DNA of 64,000 nucleotides from JANLTX01 sp049840835 (GTDB lineage Bacteria > Armatimonadota > Armatimonadia > Armatimonadales > Armatimonadaceae): assembly GCA_049840835.1 (NCBI GenBank), contig JASGJG010000003.1:806001-870000 (forward strand). The letters run 5' to 3'. The position numbers and the translations under genes were made by a program. The notes under the pieces are model-generated. The model did no database searches. It was not told where the DNA came from and was given only the letters and a program-made list of their open reading frames with translations. Position 1 is the stretch's first letter. Each line of letters opens with the position of its first letter. Below, piece after piece: positions 17,901 to 25,804 of the stretch.

Positions 17901-18229
17901 GAAACGCGCTCTACTTCTCCGTTCGCTCCCGGAAAGATAAGGCTGGCGGTAGCGCGCCCGCCCTGCCTGCGCGTAACCGAGAAACTGCGCCCTTCTATCG
18001 AGAAATCCAGTGTGACTTCTAAAGATTCACAGCCATAGCGAATCGCCTCTTGAGCATTGGTATCGCCCACAGTGATGCCATACAAGGCATAAAAAATAGC
18101 CTCGAACAGGGTAGACTTCCCGGCTTCGTTGCGCCCCTCAATGAGCAGAGTGCCCGACTGAGGAAACGTGAGGTCAATAGTCTCTATTTGCTTGAAATTA
18201 GTAGCCCGCAGACGATGTAGAAGAATCAT
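14990..18229 (-). CDS. Rad50/SbcC-like (YhaN-like) ATPase with central membrane hairpin
   Basis: 1079 aa from ATG 18229 (GGAGC 8 nt upstream); the longer reading would overlap the nuclease gene. Residues 1-60 hold the Rad50 N-lobe with Walker A GRNEAGKST. Long coiled coils follow. At about 455-500, where SbcC/Rad50 carries a CxxC zinc hook, there are instead two hydrophobic helices (MGLLAAGAVLATIAF and LWVLMAPALALLSGG), and no CxxC is present. The C-terminus has the signature FSGGTRDQISLALRLSF and Walker B WLFLDEPLSSFDT. It would process or tether DNA ends with the Mre11-like protein, possibly at the membrane as in the YhaN family. Last gene of the operon. Confidence 0.85.
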   Translation of the reverse strand: MILLHRLRATNFKQIETIDLTFPQSGTLLIEGRNEAGKSTLFEAIFYALYGITVGDTNAQEAIRYGCESLEVTLDFSIEGRSFSVTRRQGGRATASLIFPGANGEVERVSTVTGVTKQITEELNLSAQGLRNTCFVEQKKLEHLESLKPLERQTAINELVNLSAFDRIAKGFPSGADESRLESAARLRLIIAELDTTYVDLKSKLEQLRPLHAVAQLSALSIQQAACRAEAERLAGRKAQLNTVIGLKQRSAWLRDTLRPALSLWITEERAVDTASNAVTQAEKAKEQLPTLINEVTRLNGLSDVLTLYLNHQEEQTSYADSVASQKKAQDEVAGLEAELKVTEAKRKAAIEALEHAEKHHALTLWTQARTELDDALSIAPDPELDRLREAVSQAETTSDTAKKNADEAKKSADTLQTNAEDVASRNRKEISDLQSKLEVALPAAYTPTPVPMLPAGNKAALGMGLLAAGAVLATIAFITKLWVLMAPALALLSGGGALFARQSNAQKVYQEALRQHQESEQKAQAVAKQAQESANAIRQQARQEISDLQKAIDQANEYARAARDTATKQAEKQYAAFEALSQAKHRLADYQLKNNRSARVPALRQALERAVTVLAGLSLAIPPSVEAAIDEAGQPPALTQDVLRRNVREAQEAHSSLQKKVLDAQTHIVRYKALYTFTEDQLAAIQQAPARLKEAGFSLEAELLAETLKQAVRTHDDAQCLADSLPDKQGELEKATRSSAQKQAAFQKTLTNYGYTEPLPETVSVAEELLTTLQREVQEKEERQDAALTALSLPALQQELAERNEQEGANKKELEGLENQESAPRQTLTLPSQAEAPLVSLLPDLQQAYPTAREKDAAQWQEEIRATEEDRQTNRVQRSTHASTAHILEEALDLATERANYEKCVFEREVRTQEKRILSLAREAILNRVMPSTMNVTRRILPLLTEGRYRDVDWNMKSDLLKVMDSRKGDWAEKKVFSGGTRDQISLALRLSFVLATLPNHKATRPGWLFLDEPLSSFDTTRSESLVKLLTAPGSLIRPKFPQIFLISHGVAADPSRFDYHLIMDGGKINPASRLPVA

Positions 18230-18242
18230 AATAATAGCTCCG

Positions 18243-19562
18243 TTAGATGGTCGAACCGGCCCCACCCGGCGCGATACTCTGGTACGCCCCCAGTAGCGCT
18301 TCGCGGGCGCTATTGAGCACGCGGGTTTTGTAGGCCGCTGCCGCACGCTCGCTATCAGTGGCAGATTCGCCAGGGAGCGCTTGCTGCAGAAGCATAGCTA
18401 CCACCGTTTCGATCTCGGTTTCAATATCCACGCCGCCCGATCCGGCAGGCAACTCACTATTGTCATAGCGAACAATAAGTTCGTCGGTCTGCATTTCAAT
18501 GTGGAAGCAGCGGGCCGCCCCGAAGCGCCGCGCCGCGTCTGTATCTAGCTGGTGGAATAGGCTCTCGTCTATCGTGCCACGCAGGCGCACCCGAAGCATG
18601 AGGCACAGGGCTACATCGGCTCCCGCGCTGGTTATCGCCTCAGTGATAGCCGTCTGCACATAGTCTATGGCGGCGGTCGCACTACCAGTGAGCGAACTAT
18701 CCGCGCACGCGGCTTGAAGCGCTTCGCCGCTGATTTCCAGAGTTATCATGGGCTGGGCGGCGAACTCGTGCCACTCTAGCTGCGCTTTCGCGCCGGGCTG
18801 CAGGCTTACAAGTGCGCAACCGGTAGGGAGCCTCTCTTCACCCCAGTCCATACGCTCCGTGGCACCTGGGTTCAGGAGCAGGGCACCGCTATCCAGATAC
18901 GTGAAGTTACGCGCATGGAGATGGCCTACTGCAATGAGGTCCGCACTCAGTCGATTCAGGTTACTTTTTAAGAGAATGGGTTCTGCGGCAAGTGGAATCT
19001 GCCAGCCTTCGACCCCATAGTGCAGAAGCGCAATTTCTATTGGTGCTGTCCGCTCCGCGTCCAGCGAAGAGCTACCTTCCAGTGGGCACTCGTTAGCGGT
19101 CTTGCTGAAGCTGTGGCTCTGGCCGCGAACGCGCACGGAAACCGACTCGCCACCTATAGTGAGCTGAACGGTTATGCTGTCCCAGTCGTCATCGCGCCGC
19201 AGAAGATGCAGGCCATTCAGTTCCGCCATTTCGTGCAGGGGGACCATACCGCCATCATAGCCAGGTAGTCTGGGGCTGTCATGGTTGCCACAAATTGCTA
19301 CGCAGATAATGCCTCCCTCATGCAAGCGTCGGAGCTGACGCGCCACAAAGGCACGATCGCTGTTGCGCGGGTCGGGGCGGTCAAAGAGGTCTCCTGCAAT
19401 GAGAAAGAGCTGTGCCTTTTCCTCTAACGCCACGGAAACAGCGTGTGCGAATCCTGCTTGAAGCGCCTCACGCCGCTCATGCAAGCGATCCGGGCGTAGA
19501 CGCGCATAGTAGGTTCCTAAATGGTTATCGCCGGTAACTACGGCTTTTATGGGTGTGTTCAT
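18243..19562 (-). CDS. Mre11/SbcD-like metallophosphoesterase nuclease
   Basis: 439 aa from ATG 19562. The metal-binding motifs of the Mre11 family are in order: VVTGDNHLG near residue 13, GDLFDRPDP near 60, GNHDSPR near 95, then LLHYGVEG and VGHLHARNF. The middle and C-terminal capping region fits DNA-repair exonucleases (SbcD or YhaO type). It is expected to form a complex with the Rad50-like product encoded 13 bp downstream. The start lies 2 bp after the HerA stop, so the set is co-translated or tightly co-transcribed. Confidence 0.85.
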   Translation of the reverse strand: MNTPIKAVVTGDNHLGTYYARLRPDRLHERREALQAGFAHAVSVALEEKAQLFLIAGDLFDRPDPRNSDRAFVARQLRRLHEGGIICVAICGNHDSPRLPGYDGGMVPLHEMAELNGLHLLRRDDDWDSITVQLTIGGESVSVRVRGQSHSFSKTANECPLEGSSSLDAERTAPIEIALLHYGVEGWQIPLAAEPILLKSNLNRLSADLIAVGHLHARNFTYLDSGALLLNPGATERMDWGEERLPTGCALVSLQPGAKAQLEWHEFAAQPMITLEISGEALQAACADSSLTGSATAAIDYVQTAITEAITSAGADVALCLMLRVRLRGTIDESLFHQLDTDAARRFGAARCFHIEMQTDELIVRYDNSELPAGSGGVDIETEIETVVAMLLQQALPGESATDSERAAAAYKTRVLNSAREALLGAYQSIAPGGAGSTI

Positions 19563-19564
19563 GA

Positions 19565-21412
19565 TTAGCGGACCATATGCAGGCGGCAGGGAGCAGCATC
19601 TATAGAAGTGAGAACCGGGCGAGATAGTGAGGCGAGGCTGACAATGGCCTGGCCCGGTGCCAGGCGCGGCAGGCGCTGCCATAGGCTGTCATCTACGCCG
19701 CCCACCATACGGCGCAGCCGGGTGACTACCCCCTGGTCGGAGATCTTATGCAGAATAAAGTTGTTGACTAGCCCCAGAATTTCATCAGGCAGATGCTGCG
19801 GTAGCTGCGTAATGAAGCAGAGGCTCAGCCAGCGCTTGCGTCCTCGCTTGGCGATGCGCTCTACCTGAGCGTGTAGAATCGGCATCTGCTTCAGGCGTTT
19901 GTCAGAGAGAAACTCGTGTGCCTCTTCGATCATTACGACTACCGGAGTCGGGTCCTCGTCCATATCCGCCGCTGCTCTATAGCGGAGGTCTTGCTCAGCC
20001 TGTACAGACCGCAGCAGTTCAGCAATAACCAGGTTATTGACTAAGGGAGAATCAGAGTCCGACAGGTCTACGATAGTCACGCGACCCGGCTGAAGCATCT
20101 CAGCGGCATCCAGCCGCTGGGCCGCTTTATTGTCAAATAGATTCAGGCGCTCGATACGTCCGATCTGCCCTTGTACTTTCCGCCAGGAAGGATAGCTGGT
20201 TTCTTTGTTGCCTTCATCTTTAACAATCCTGTCAAATTCGGTACGATGGGCTTCAAACTCGGGGGATTTCAGTTTTACCGGTGAAATTTCCTTATCTTTG
20301 TTTTGAACCATATCCGCAATGCAGCGAACTACATCGTATACATGGCTCATACGCATCTTGGGATAGCCCTCATCGAAGATATCTAGCTTAGCGGTGGCAT
20401 AATCAATATCGTTGGTGTTCCAGATTTTAAGGTCTTCCAGCAATCTGGCAGCAACTGTGATTGCTTTTTGAAAGCGTTCTTTCTGGGCGTCGTTCAGATC
20501 GAATATCTCCTCAGCGGCAAAAGGGGAGATGTTGCAGAACTGGGGGGAGAACGCACGGACATCGGGGTGACCAAAGCTCGTCGTCTCCCGGCCTACCAGG
20601 TACAGAATATGTGTGTCGTCCACGCCTTCCGGCGCAAGACCGCGAGCTTTTAAAGCAGTTGTCATCTTCTCGCTGTCAGTAGGCTCATTGATGGCCGTAT
20701 ACTCGCCCTCGGTATCCAACAGAATGATAGACGCGCCTGATTTTTGTAGTTCTGCAATAGAGCGTGCCACTGTGGTGGACTTACCACCGCCTGTGGTTCC
20801 TAAGATTGCCAGATGGCGCGGCAGTACCTGCTTCTGGGATAGGGGAAACGAGATCGCCAGGTCTTCGTGCCCGAAAGCGATACCCAGACGCACATCGCCA
20901 CCGATGCCCCAGAACTTGCTGATCTCTTCATCAGTGAGCGCATAGACCGGGCTATTAGGCAGAGGCCGGAACCGGTGGGGCTGAACCGCTCCACCCCGCT
21001 CCTCACCTGCAATCTCGACCAGCACCAATCCGTGGTGCTCCGGTAGGAAGAAACCTCCGCGCACAGCGGTAGCTACCAGCGGTACGGCATCCGCCCGAAT
21101 ACCATCTGGAATTGTGTAGGGGCCGCGCACCACGGTTCCTAGGTACGTACGCCCATCGCGGCTGTTGATTCGCACACTCGCCTGGTTCGGCAGGCGTTCC
21201 AGGCGATCTTTGGGAACAACGACCTGTATCAGAGTGTCGTCGCTGGTGGGGGTGTCGAACAGGGTCCAGCCCGCTGCGCTCACTGCTTCACTGGCGGGTA
21301 CAAATGCGCCACCATGTCGGGCAGCATCCGCCTCTATATCAGGAATAATAGTGTCGAATACACGGCGCCCCTGAACTCCATTGGTATTATCTAGTGTAGT
21401 TTCCGTATCCAT
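19565..21412 (-). CDS. herA: HerA-like hexameric DNA translocase
   Basis: 615 aa. The N-terminal 170 residues fit a HAS-barrel region. Walker A is ILGTTGGGKSTTVARS near residue 205; a DTEGEY motif follows; Walker B is VVVMIEEAHEFLSDKR near 495; then ERIAKRGRKRWLSLCFITQ and FILHKISDQGVVTRL, characteristic of HerA/FtsK-HerA ATPases (DUF87). HerA works with NurA nuclease on DNA ends in archaea and some bacteria. Here it sits between a NurA-like gene (32-bp gap) and the Mre11/Rad50-like pair, which supports the assignment. The start is ATG 21412. Confidence 0.85.
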   Translation of the reverse strand: MDTETTLDNTNGVQGRRVFDTIIPDIEADAARHGGAFVPASEAVSAAGWTLFDTPTSDDTLIQVVVPKDRLERLPNQASVRINSRDGRTYLGTVVRGPYTIPDGIRADAVPLVATAVRGGFFLPEHHGLVLVEIAGEERGGAVQPHRFRPLPNSPVYALTDEEISKFWGIGGDVRLGIAFGHEDLAISFPLSQKQVLPRHLAILGTTGGGKSTTVARSIAELQKSGASIILLDTEGEYTAINEPTDSEKMTTALKARGLAPEGVDDTHILYLVGRETTSFGHPDVRAFSPQFCNISPFAAEEIFDLNDAQKERFQKAITVAARLLEDLKIWNTNDIDYATAKLDIFDEGYPKMRMSHVYDVVRCIADMVQNKDKEISPVKLKSPEFEAHRTEFDRIVKDEGNKETSYPSWRKVQGQIGRIERLNLFDNKAAQRLDAAEMLQPGRVTIVDLSDSDSPLVNNLVIAELLRSVQAEQDLRYRAAADMDEDPTPVVVMIEEAHEFLSDKRLKQMPILHAQVERIAKRGRKRWLSLCFITQLPQHLPDEILGLVNNFILHKISDQGVVTRLRRMVGGVDDSLWQRLPRLAPGQAIVSLASLSRPVLTSIDAAPCRLHMVR

Positions 21413-21444
21413 TTTCTATTTCTTTCATTGATTGGTAAAAGGAT

Positions 21445-22626
21445 TTAGCCGTGGCGAGTCTCACGCTCGCCCAGGTACTGTACGGGGTAGCCCGCTCTGG
21501 CGTAGGCGCCACTAACACTGCTGGCGAAGCACGAGGCATCGAAGGCGCTCCGGCAGGTCAGATCGGCGATATCGATGAGCATGGGAAAGCCCCTCAGGGG
21601 TTGCATGACACTGTCTGCAAGGGCGAGGCTGGCCGCAACATGGGCATAGTCGCGGTGGGCATAGAACATCTGCGCTGGGGCATATGAAGCCGCACGGTAC
21701 ACGCCGTATACGATATGGGGAAGTACCTCACTCAGAAATTTCTGAAGTTGAGTACGATCAGCTACAGGGCCCGAACCACGGGTCAGCTTTTCCAGGTTAA
21801 GCGTATCTTCTATGGTTCCTAATAGGGCGTACTCCAGAGGGAATAGCGCATCGCCGATAGTGCGAGCAATACGGTCAGTCGGTGCTGAGGGAATGTATAG
21901 CCATTTTTTATGGTCTAAAAGTAGAGTACGTAGTATTTCCGTGGAAGCGCCAAATAGGGTTCGTGATCGGGAAAACAGTAAGGATAGTGGAATTGGGTTA
22001 CCGTGCCCCATACGCCAAACTGCATCGGAATGATGGAGCAGGGCGGCACGCTCGGCATATTCCATTAAGCCGCGCCGCATAAGCTGCGAGGTTTCATCGT
22101 GGCTCTCCGGGGCATCGGCACTCTCGCGGCGCATGCCGCGGGCTTCCAGTAGCGCAATAGCCTCTTCTAAAGGATCATCGAAAGTCTGACGTATATCTCG
22201 CCGATACATGCGCTGGAGCCAAGTGCCCGATGCACCCTGATAGCGCACCAGCGATACACCGATCTGTGCCACGGTGAGCAGCAAGCCATCGTGAGCCACC
22301 ACGGTCCCATCGCAGCACTCCGTGGCGCCATTGAAGAGCAAAGAGTTATGAACATACGCCAGGTCCGCTGGCGTTATCTTGAAGAGCCCGGCGTTATCCG
22401 GACTGGTTCCCTGCCCTGCCATTTCGCTCAAGCGCTCCTGGATTAACCGACGCATAGGAGGATGCGTGCGCTCTTTTTGCTCCACAGATGCCGCTACTTC
22501 AGCTTCCAGGCGCTCATAAAGGCCGTTTAAGTCGTGGCCTTGCTGCCACGACGTAATATCCAGCAAACCATCTAGCGGTTCGCCAAACGCCTTTTCTAGT
22601 TCGTCTTGTGAAGAGTGAGGTGACAT
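21445..22626 (-). CDS. nurA: NurA-like 5'-3' nuclease
   Basis: 393 aa. Assigned mainly from position next to herA, plus a NurA-like layout: an acidic CCDGTVVAHDGLLLTVAQIG segment near residue 100 that could supply the first metal ligand (DG), a long helical middle with arginine and acidic runs, and a C-terminal region ALADSVMQPLRGFPMLIDIA ending GYPVQYLGERE. No signal peptide or membrane helix. HerA-NurA pairs resect DNA ends or act in phage defence. Alternative: an unrelated HerA partner protein of unknown fold. A structure prediction would settle it. Confidence 0.55.
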   Translation of the reverse strand: MSPHSSQDELEKAFGEPLDGLLDITSWQQGHDLNGLYERLEAEVAASVEQKERTHPPMRRLIQERLSEMAGQGTSPDNAGLFKITPADLAYVHNSLLFNGATECCDGTVVAHDGLLLTVAQIGVSLVRYQGASGTWLQRMYRRDIRQTFDDPLEEAIALLEARGMRRESADAPESHDETSQLMRRGLMEYAERAALLHHSDAVWRMGHGNPIPLSLLFSRSRTLFGASTEILRTLLLDHKKWLYIPSAPTDRIARTIGDALFPLEYALLGTIEDTLNLEKLTRGSGPVADRTQLQKFLSEVLPHIVYGVYRAASYAPAQMFYAHRDYAHVAASLALADSVMQPLRGFPMLIDIADLTCRSAFDASCFASSVSGAYARAGYPVQYLGERETRHG

Positions 22627-22699
22627 TGCTTTATTTTTCTTATGTGAATTATTCGTGGCAAAGCGTGTCAGTGCGACAGAATTTTGAAAAAATACATAC

Positions 22700-23431
22700 T
22701 TACAGCCTCATTCGGTGTAGCAAAGGATGGCGAATCTGTGGGGCATTCTGCAATAGCCTCTGCGCTTCTGCATATATCTCTGCCACAGATAAGGGAAGTG
22801 GGTATGAGTTTTCAGAAGCTATGGAATGAGGCGCAAGAAGAAGGCAGGCTAGCGCATCTGCTTCCACCTCTGCGCTCTCGCGCCTTGGAGCATCGCGGCG
22901 GTAGAGATGGGTATGGAACTGAAAGTCTGCGCGACGCAGGGCGGCATCAAATCGCTCGCCGAGATTGGCGGGGCGCTCTCCATCTAAAACGGCGATTATA
23001 TTGGGCCCAAGACGCCGGATACAGTCCTGGCGCGGCAATAGATGGTGCAGTAAAAAGTGCGCGGCCTCGTGAACGAACGAAAAGTGCTGCTCCATCACCT
23101 CATCGCGCTCATCGGCTAACAACAGGGCCTTACCTCGGAAGGCCAGGCATGCACCACGCAGAGGACGGCCCGCCTCTAAACTATCGGTATCGAGCAGTAA
23201 CTGTAGGCCAGGGGGGAGGTGTCCTGCGCCCTGAAGCGCCCACCGACACGCTGCGCCGATACACAAGTTAGGGACAGAGACGCAGGCGACGGGAAAGTAT
23301 CGCTCCAGCATCTTGGGGGAGAGAGACTCGCTTGCGTTTAGCTGGCAAATGGCACGAATACGTTGCGCGTCGTCTCTACGCTTTTTGAGACACTCAGCCA
23401 TAGACATGCTGATGGCTTCGTAATCACTCAT
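22700..23431 (-). CDS. ImmA/IrrE-like zinc metallopeptidase
   Basis: 243 aa from ATG 23431 (AAGGTG about 9 nt upstream); the longer reading runs through the neighbour in another frame. The active site is FVHEAAHFLLHH (HExxH) with EVEADALACLLLAP (ExxA third ligand) downstream, the arrangement of the ImmA/IrrE (DUF955) family. That family includes proteases that cleave repressors, such as IrrE/PprI in the Deinococcus radiation response. The gene starts 8 bp inside the preceding 152-codon frame, so the two are coupled. With sigma factor upstream and HerA/NurA/Mre11/Rad50 downstream, a DNA-damage-sensing role is a reasonable inference. Confidence 0.75.
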   Translation of the reverse strand: MSDYEAISMSMAECLKKRRDDAQRIRAICQLNASESLSPKMLERYFPVACVSVPNLCIGAACRWALQGAGHLPPGLQLLLDTDSLEAGRPLRGACLAFRGKALLLADERDEVMEQHFSFVHEAAHFLLHHLLPRQDCIRRLGPNIIAVLDGERPANLGERFDAALRRADFQFHTHLYRRDAPRRESAEVEADALACLLLAPHSIASENSYPLPLSVAEIYAEAQRLLQNAPQIRHPLLHRMRL

Positions 23432-23861
23432 TATCTGCACCTTCTTGCGGTTCTTCGATATCATTCGCATCACGGGCGGCAATGAGAATGCCACCGCTCT
23501 GCCAAGCAGGGCGCTCAGATAGGGAGGGTGAAGTAGAGGCAGTAGTTTGAGCGAATGTATCCAACACTTGTATGGTTCGTAGCAGCGAGAGCAGTGCATC
23601 TGGCTCACAGCCGCAGTATTCGGCAATTACTTCACTGTCCTGAACAAACTGTTCCTCACGAGGGAGCTTGCATAGGGCGAGGCGGTCCAGACCCACAAGA
23701 GTCGTTCCGATTTGTATTGCTTGCTCTAAGGGAGTGATGGCATTCGCCTGCTGTAAGCGTTTCAGCGCTGGTGCTAGCGTAGGAGAGTCTGTTTCATAGG
23801 ATAGTGCGCTTGCCAGGCGCGCTCTTACACGCGCTGCTAGCGTTTTCTCGTTATTTTCCAT
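23424..23861 (-). CDS. Hypothetical protein between sigma factor and IrrE-like peptidase
   Basis: 145 aa from ATG 23861, AGGAGA about 9 nt upstream. All-helical in appearance: TLAARVRARLASALSYETD, then LEQAIQIGTTLVGLDRLALC and SEVIAEYCGCEPDALLSLL, ending in an acidic tail. No recognised domain. Its position, overlapping the sigma factor by 11 bp and the metallopeptidase by 8 bp, fits an anti-sigma or repressor substrate of the peptidase, but there is no sequence proof. The short helical module resembles XRE-associated small proteins only loosely. Confidence 0.65.
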   Translation of the reverse strand: MENNEKTLAARVRARLASALSYETDSPTLAPALKRLQQANAITPLEQAIQIGTTLVGLDRLALCKLPREEQFVQDSEVIAEYCGCEPDALLSLLRTIQVLDTFAQTTASTSPSLSERPAWQSGGILIAARDANDIEEPQEGADNE

Positions 23862-24648
23862 CAAGAGTTTTCTCCTGTACATCTGTAAAGCCTATAAGAA
23901 GCTGGCGAAGCGTGGCACTAGCGCGGGTGACTCGTTTCTTAATGCGGTCGCGGTGTCGTTTCATCTCACTGCGCTGCTCTTCTAGGGAAAGCGTATGCGC
24001 CTCATAGAGTTCGACAAATGCGCCGACCGTTAAGCGCCCTTCAATAGACAGCAAAAACAGTGCTCTATCTCGGGGATCGGGTAGAGTTTTCTGGAGCCAG
24101 GTTTGTACATCAGGACGGAACTCGTTGCGCTCATCACGTCCAGCAAAAAGAATATGAGCAATAGCTTTGCTTTCTACCTCATCCTCATCGCTGGCAAAGA
24201 GTGATTCGGAAAACGGTTCCTGCTGTAAGATATCGAGGGATATGATGTTGTAGCGCTGCTCCGCTCTGGTCTTATCTATCAGTTTATTGCGGGCAATAGT
24301 AAAAAGAAATGTTACCAGTGTAGCACGCGTCGGATCAAATTTTTCTGGATGCATTATGAGGACAAAAAAGGATTCACTGACGCTGTCTTCAATATCTGTT
24401 ATAGATGATGTAGAGAACCTATCTTTTATAAGATTTAGGATTCTAGGTGCAAGAGCATCAAATAAACGGTTGAAAGCTGTAGTATCCTTTCCATTGCGCC
24501 AATTGTCCCATAGAGTCAATATATCTTCTCGTTCCACTGCCTCCTCATTATAGGTTTGTATAGTGTTATTCCTTCCTGATGCACAGGAAGGCGAAGAGTG
24601 CGTATGTTGATTATAAGCTGAAAGTCTCAGACTAATTGAATCCATCAT
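23851..24648 (-). CDS. ECF-like sigma-70 family factor
   Basis: 265 aa. Region 2 is clear: FNRLFDALAPRILNLIKDRF, DIEDSVSESFFVLIMHPEKF and TFLFTIARNKLIDKTRAEQR, the sigma-2 core that binds the -10 element and RNA polymerase. Region 4 near residues 185-250 is weaker but has the length expected for a helix-turn-helix (ERTVGAF-like segment LTVGAFVELYEAHTLSLEEQ). The first 35 residues, rich in Ser and His, are unusual, and the true start may lie further in. It is the first gene of the operon running to 14990 and may autoregulate it. Confidence 0.7.
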   Translation of the reverse strand: MMDSISLRLSAYNQHTHSSPSCASGRNNTIQTYNEEAVEREDILTLWDNWRNGKDTTAFNRLFDALAPRILNLIKDRFSTSSITDIEDSVSESFFVLIMHPEKFDPTRATLVTFLFTIARNKLIDKTRAEQRYNIISLDILQQEPFSESLFASDEDEVESKAIAHILFAGRDERNEFRPDVQTWLQKTLPDPRDRALFLLSIEGRLTVGAFVELYEAHTLSLEEQRSEMKRHRDRIKKRVTRASATLRQLLIGFTDVQEKTLDGK

Positions 24649-24702
24649 TCTACTTTATATTCGTCACGCAGATGCGTTGTGCGACAAAAATGTAAGCGAA
24701 AG

Positions 24703-24813
24703 ATTGCTGTAGCAGCATCTGAGGTCCCCGCAGGCGTGCAGGCGATTCCTGTACTGCTTACCGTTGGGGGCATAGCGCTCTATCAGCGCAAGAAGAAAGC
24801 CGCGCAGAACTAA
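24703..24813 (+). pseudogene. Relic of a PEP-CTERM-like sorting tail
   Basis: The frame reads IAVAASEVPAGVQAIPVLLT then VGGIALYQRKKKAAQN and stops at TAA 24811-24813. This is the sorting tail of the anchor family found intact at 25805, 26671, 28365 and 29276, without the rest of the gene. The terminator at 24848 follows at the same distance as after intact copies. The body was lost where the sigma-factor operon promoter now sits. Confidence 0.75.
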
Positions 24814-24847
24814 TAGCCTCCGAGCTTTTCGGCTTCTACTCTAAAAA

Positions 24848-24885
24848 CCCGCCCGCTTGAGATTGTCTCATGCAGGCGGGCTTTT
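24848..24885 (+). terminator. Rho-independent terminator (family A)
   Basis: CCCGCCCGCTTGAGA pairs with TCTCATGCAGGCGGG, followed by CTTTTT. The same hairpin recurs at 27369, so it was copied with the gene block. Confidence 0.8.
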
Positions 24886-24907
24886 TACTATGATTTTTGC
24901 TCCGCTA

Positions 24908-25007
24908 TTCCAAATTATCCCTGGATTGTAACGGAGCGTGTAACGATAGATTTGTACCCTGGAAAGACTCAGCCTCTGTAACGGAAAGGGAGCAATTCCA
25001 TGGTACG
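24908..25007 (+). repeat. 100-bp direct repeat, copy A (prepilin leader)
   Basis: Identical over 100 bp to 27430..27529. It includes the upstream leader, the GGGAG ribosome site and the first codons of the prepilin. Similarity extends left through the terminator. Probable promoter and 5' untranslated region duplicated with the gene. Confidence 0.85.
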
Positions 25008-25779
25008 CATTTCTCGAACTCATAACACTGCCGCAGGTTTTACGCTCATAGAACTTCTGGTGGTCATCGCTATCATTGCTATACTTGCCGCGATTCTCTT
25101 TCCTGTGTTCGCGCAGGCAAGAGCCAAAGCGCGGCAAGCCGGTTGCCAGAGCAACCTGAAGCAGCTGGGGCTTGCCCTCAAGATGTACGTTCAGGACTAC
25201 GACGAAACCTGGCCCAGCGGCAATAGCGTGGCGGGGGGCACGGCGGGGCAGAATGGGTCTGCCGGTCAGAACTTCGGCTGGCCCGGCTGGGTGTCTAATC
25301 CGCTGAGGCCCTACACCAAGAATCAGCAGATCTATCGGTGTCTTAGTCAGCCGGAAACAGCCTTCATAGACCCCTGGAACGGGGGCACGGCGACCACGAA
25401 TGGCATGAATGGGGTCAGCTACGCCTACAACTATCAGTCCCTGACTGCTGTTACCGAGGCGGCGCTCCCCGAACAATCCAGTGCGATAGTCATGGGCGAT
25501 AGCGGTACCGCCTGGTGGGATGGTCGCTATGAAAATACGGTGTTTGGCTGGCGCGCACGAGACTGGGCCTGGCACACGGCCAAGAACTACAAGCTCACCG
25601 AGTTCCATTCGCAGAAGAATAACTTCCTGTTCGCCGATGGCCATGTAAAGACCGCTGGCTGGGACAACCTCAAGTGGCAGAACCTGGCCGCCCAGATTCA
25701 GCCCGGTTGCAATGCCTACGATCAGCCGCTCTCCTACGTGGTCCCGGATAACTCCTGTGGTCCCTTTTTCCGGGACTGA
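25000..25779 (+). CDS. DUF1559-type prepilin-like protein (copy A)
   Basis: 259 aa, ATG with GGGAG about 8 nt upstream. The type IV prepilin-like leader is GFTLIELLVVIAIIAIL followed by AAILFPVFAQARAKAR, with a peptidase site before Phe. The body has SNLKQLGLALKMYVQDYDET and the C-terminal NFLFADGHVK typical of DUF1559/general secretion pathway pseudopilin-like proteins of Armatimonadota and Planctomycetes. It sits 25 bp before an anchor-R-like protein gene and shares its 5' region with copy B at 27522. Presumed surface or secretion-related role. Confidence 0.85.
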   Translation: MVRISRTHNTAAGFTLIELLVVIAIIAILAAILFPVFAQARAKARQAGCQSNLKQLGLALKMYVQDYDETWPSGNSVAGGTAGQNGSAGQNFGWPGWVSNPLRPYTKNQQIYRCLSQPETAFIDPWNGGTATTNGMNGVSYAYNYQSLTAVTEAALPEQSSAIVMGDSGTAWWDGRYENTVFGWRARDWAWHTAKNYKLTEFHSQKNNFLFADGHVKTAGWDNLKWQNLAAQIQPGCNAYDQPLSYVVPDNSCGPFFRD

Positions 25780-25804
25780 GTCAGAAACGGAAACGAAGAA
25801 GGAA

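Noticed and set aside
17310..18038. Plus-strand frame of 242 codons
   Set aside because: Shadow of the Rad50-like coiled-coil gene; Ser- and Arg-rich without features.
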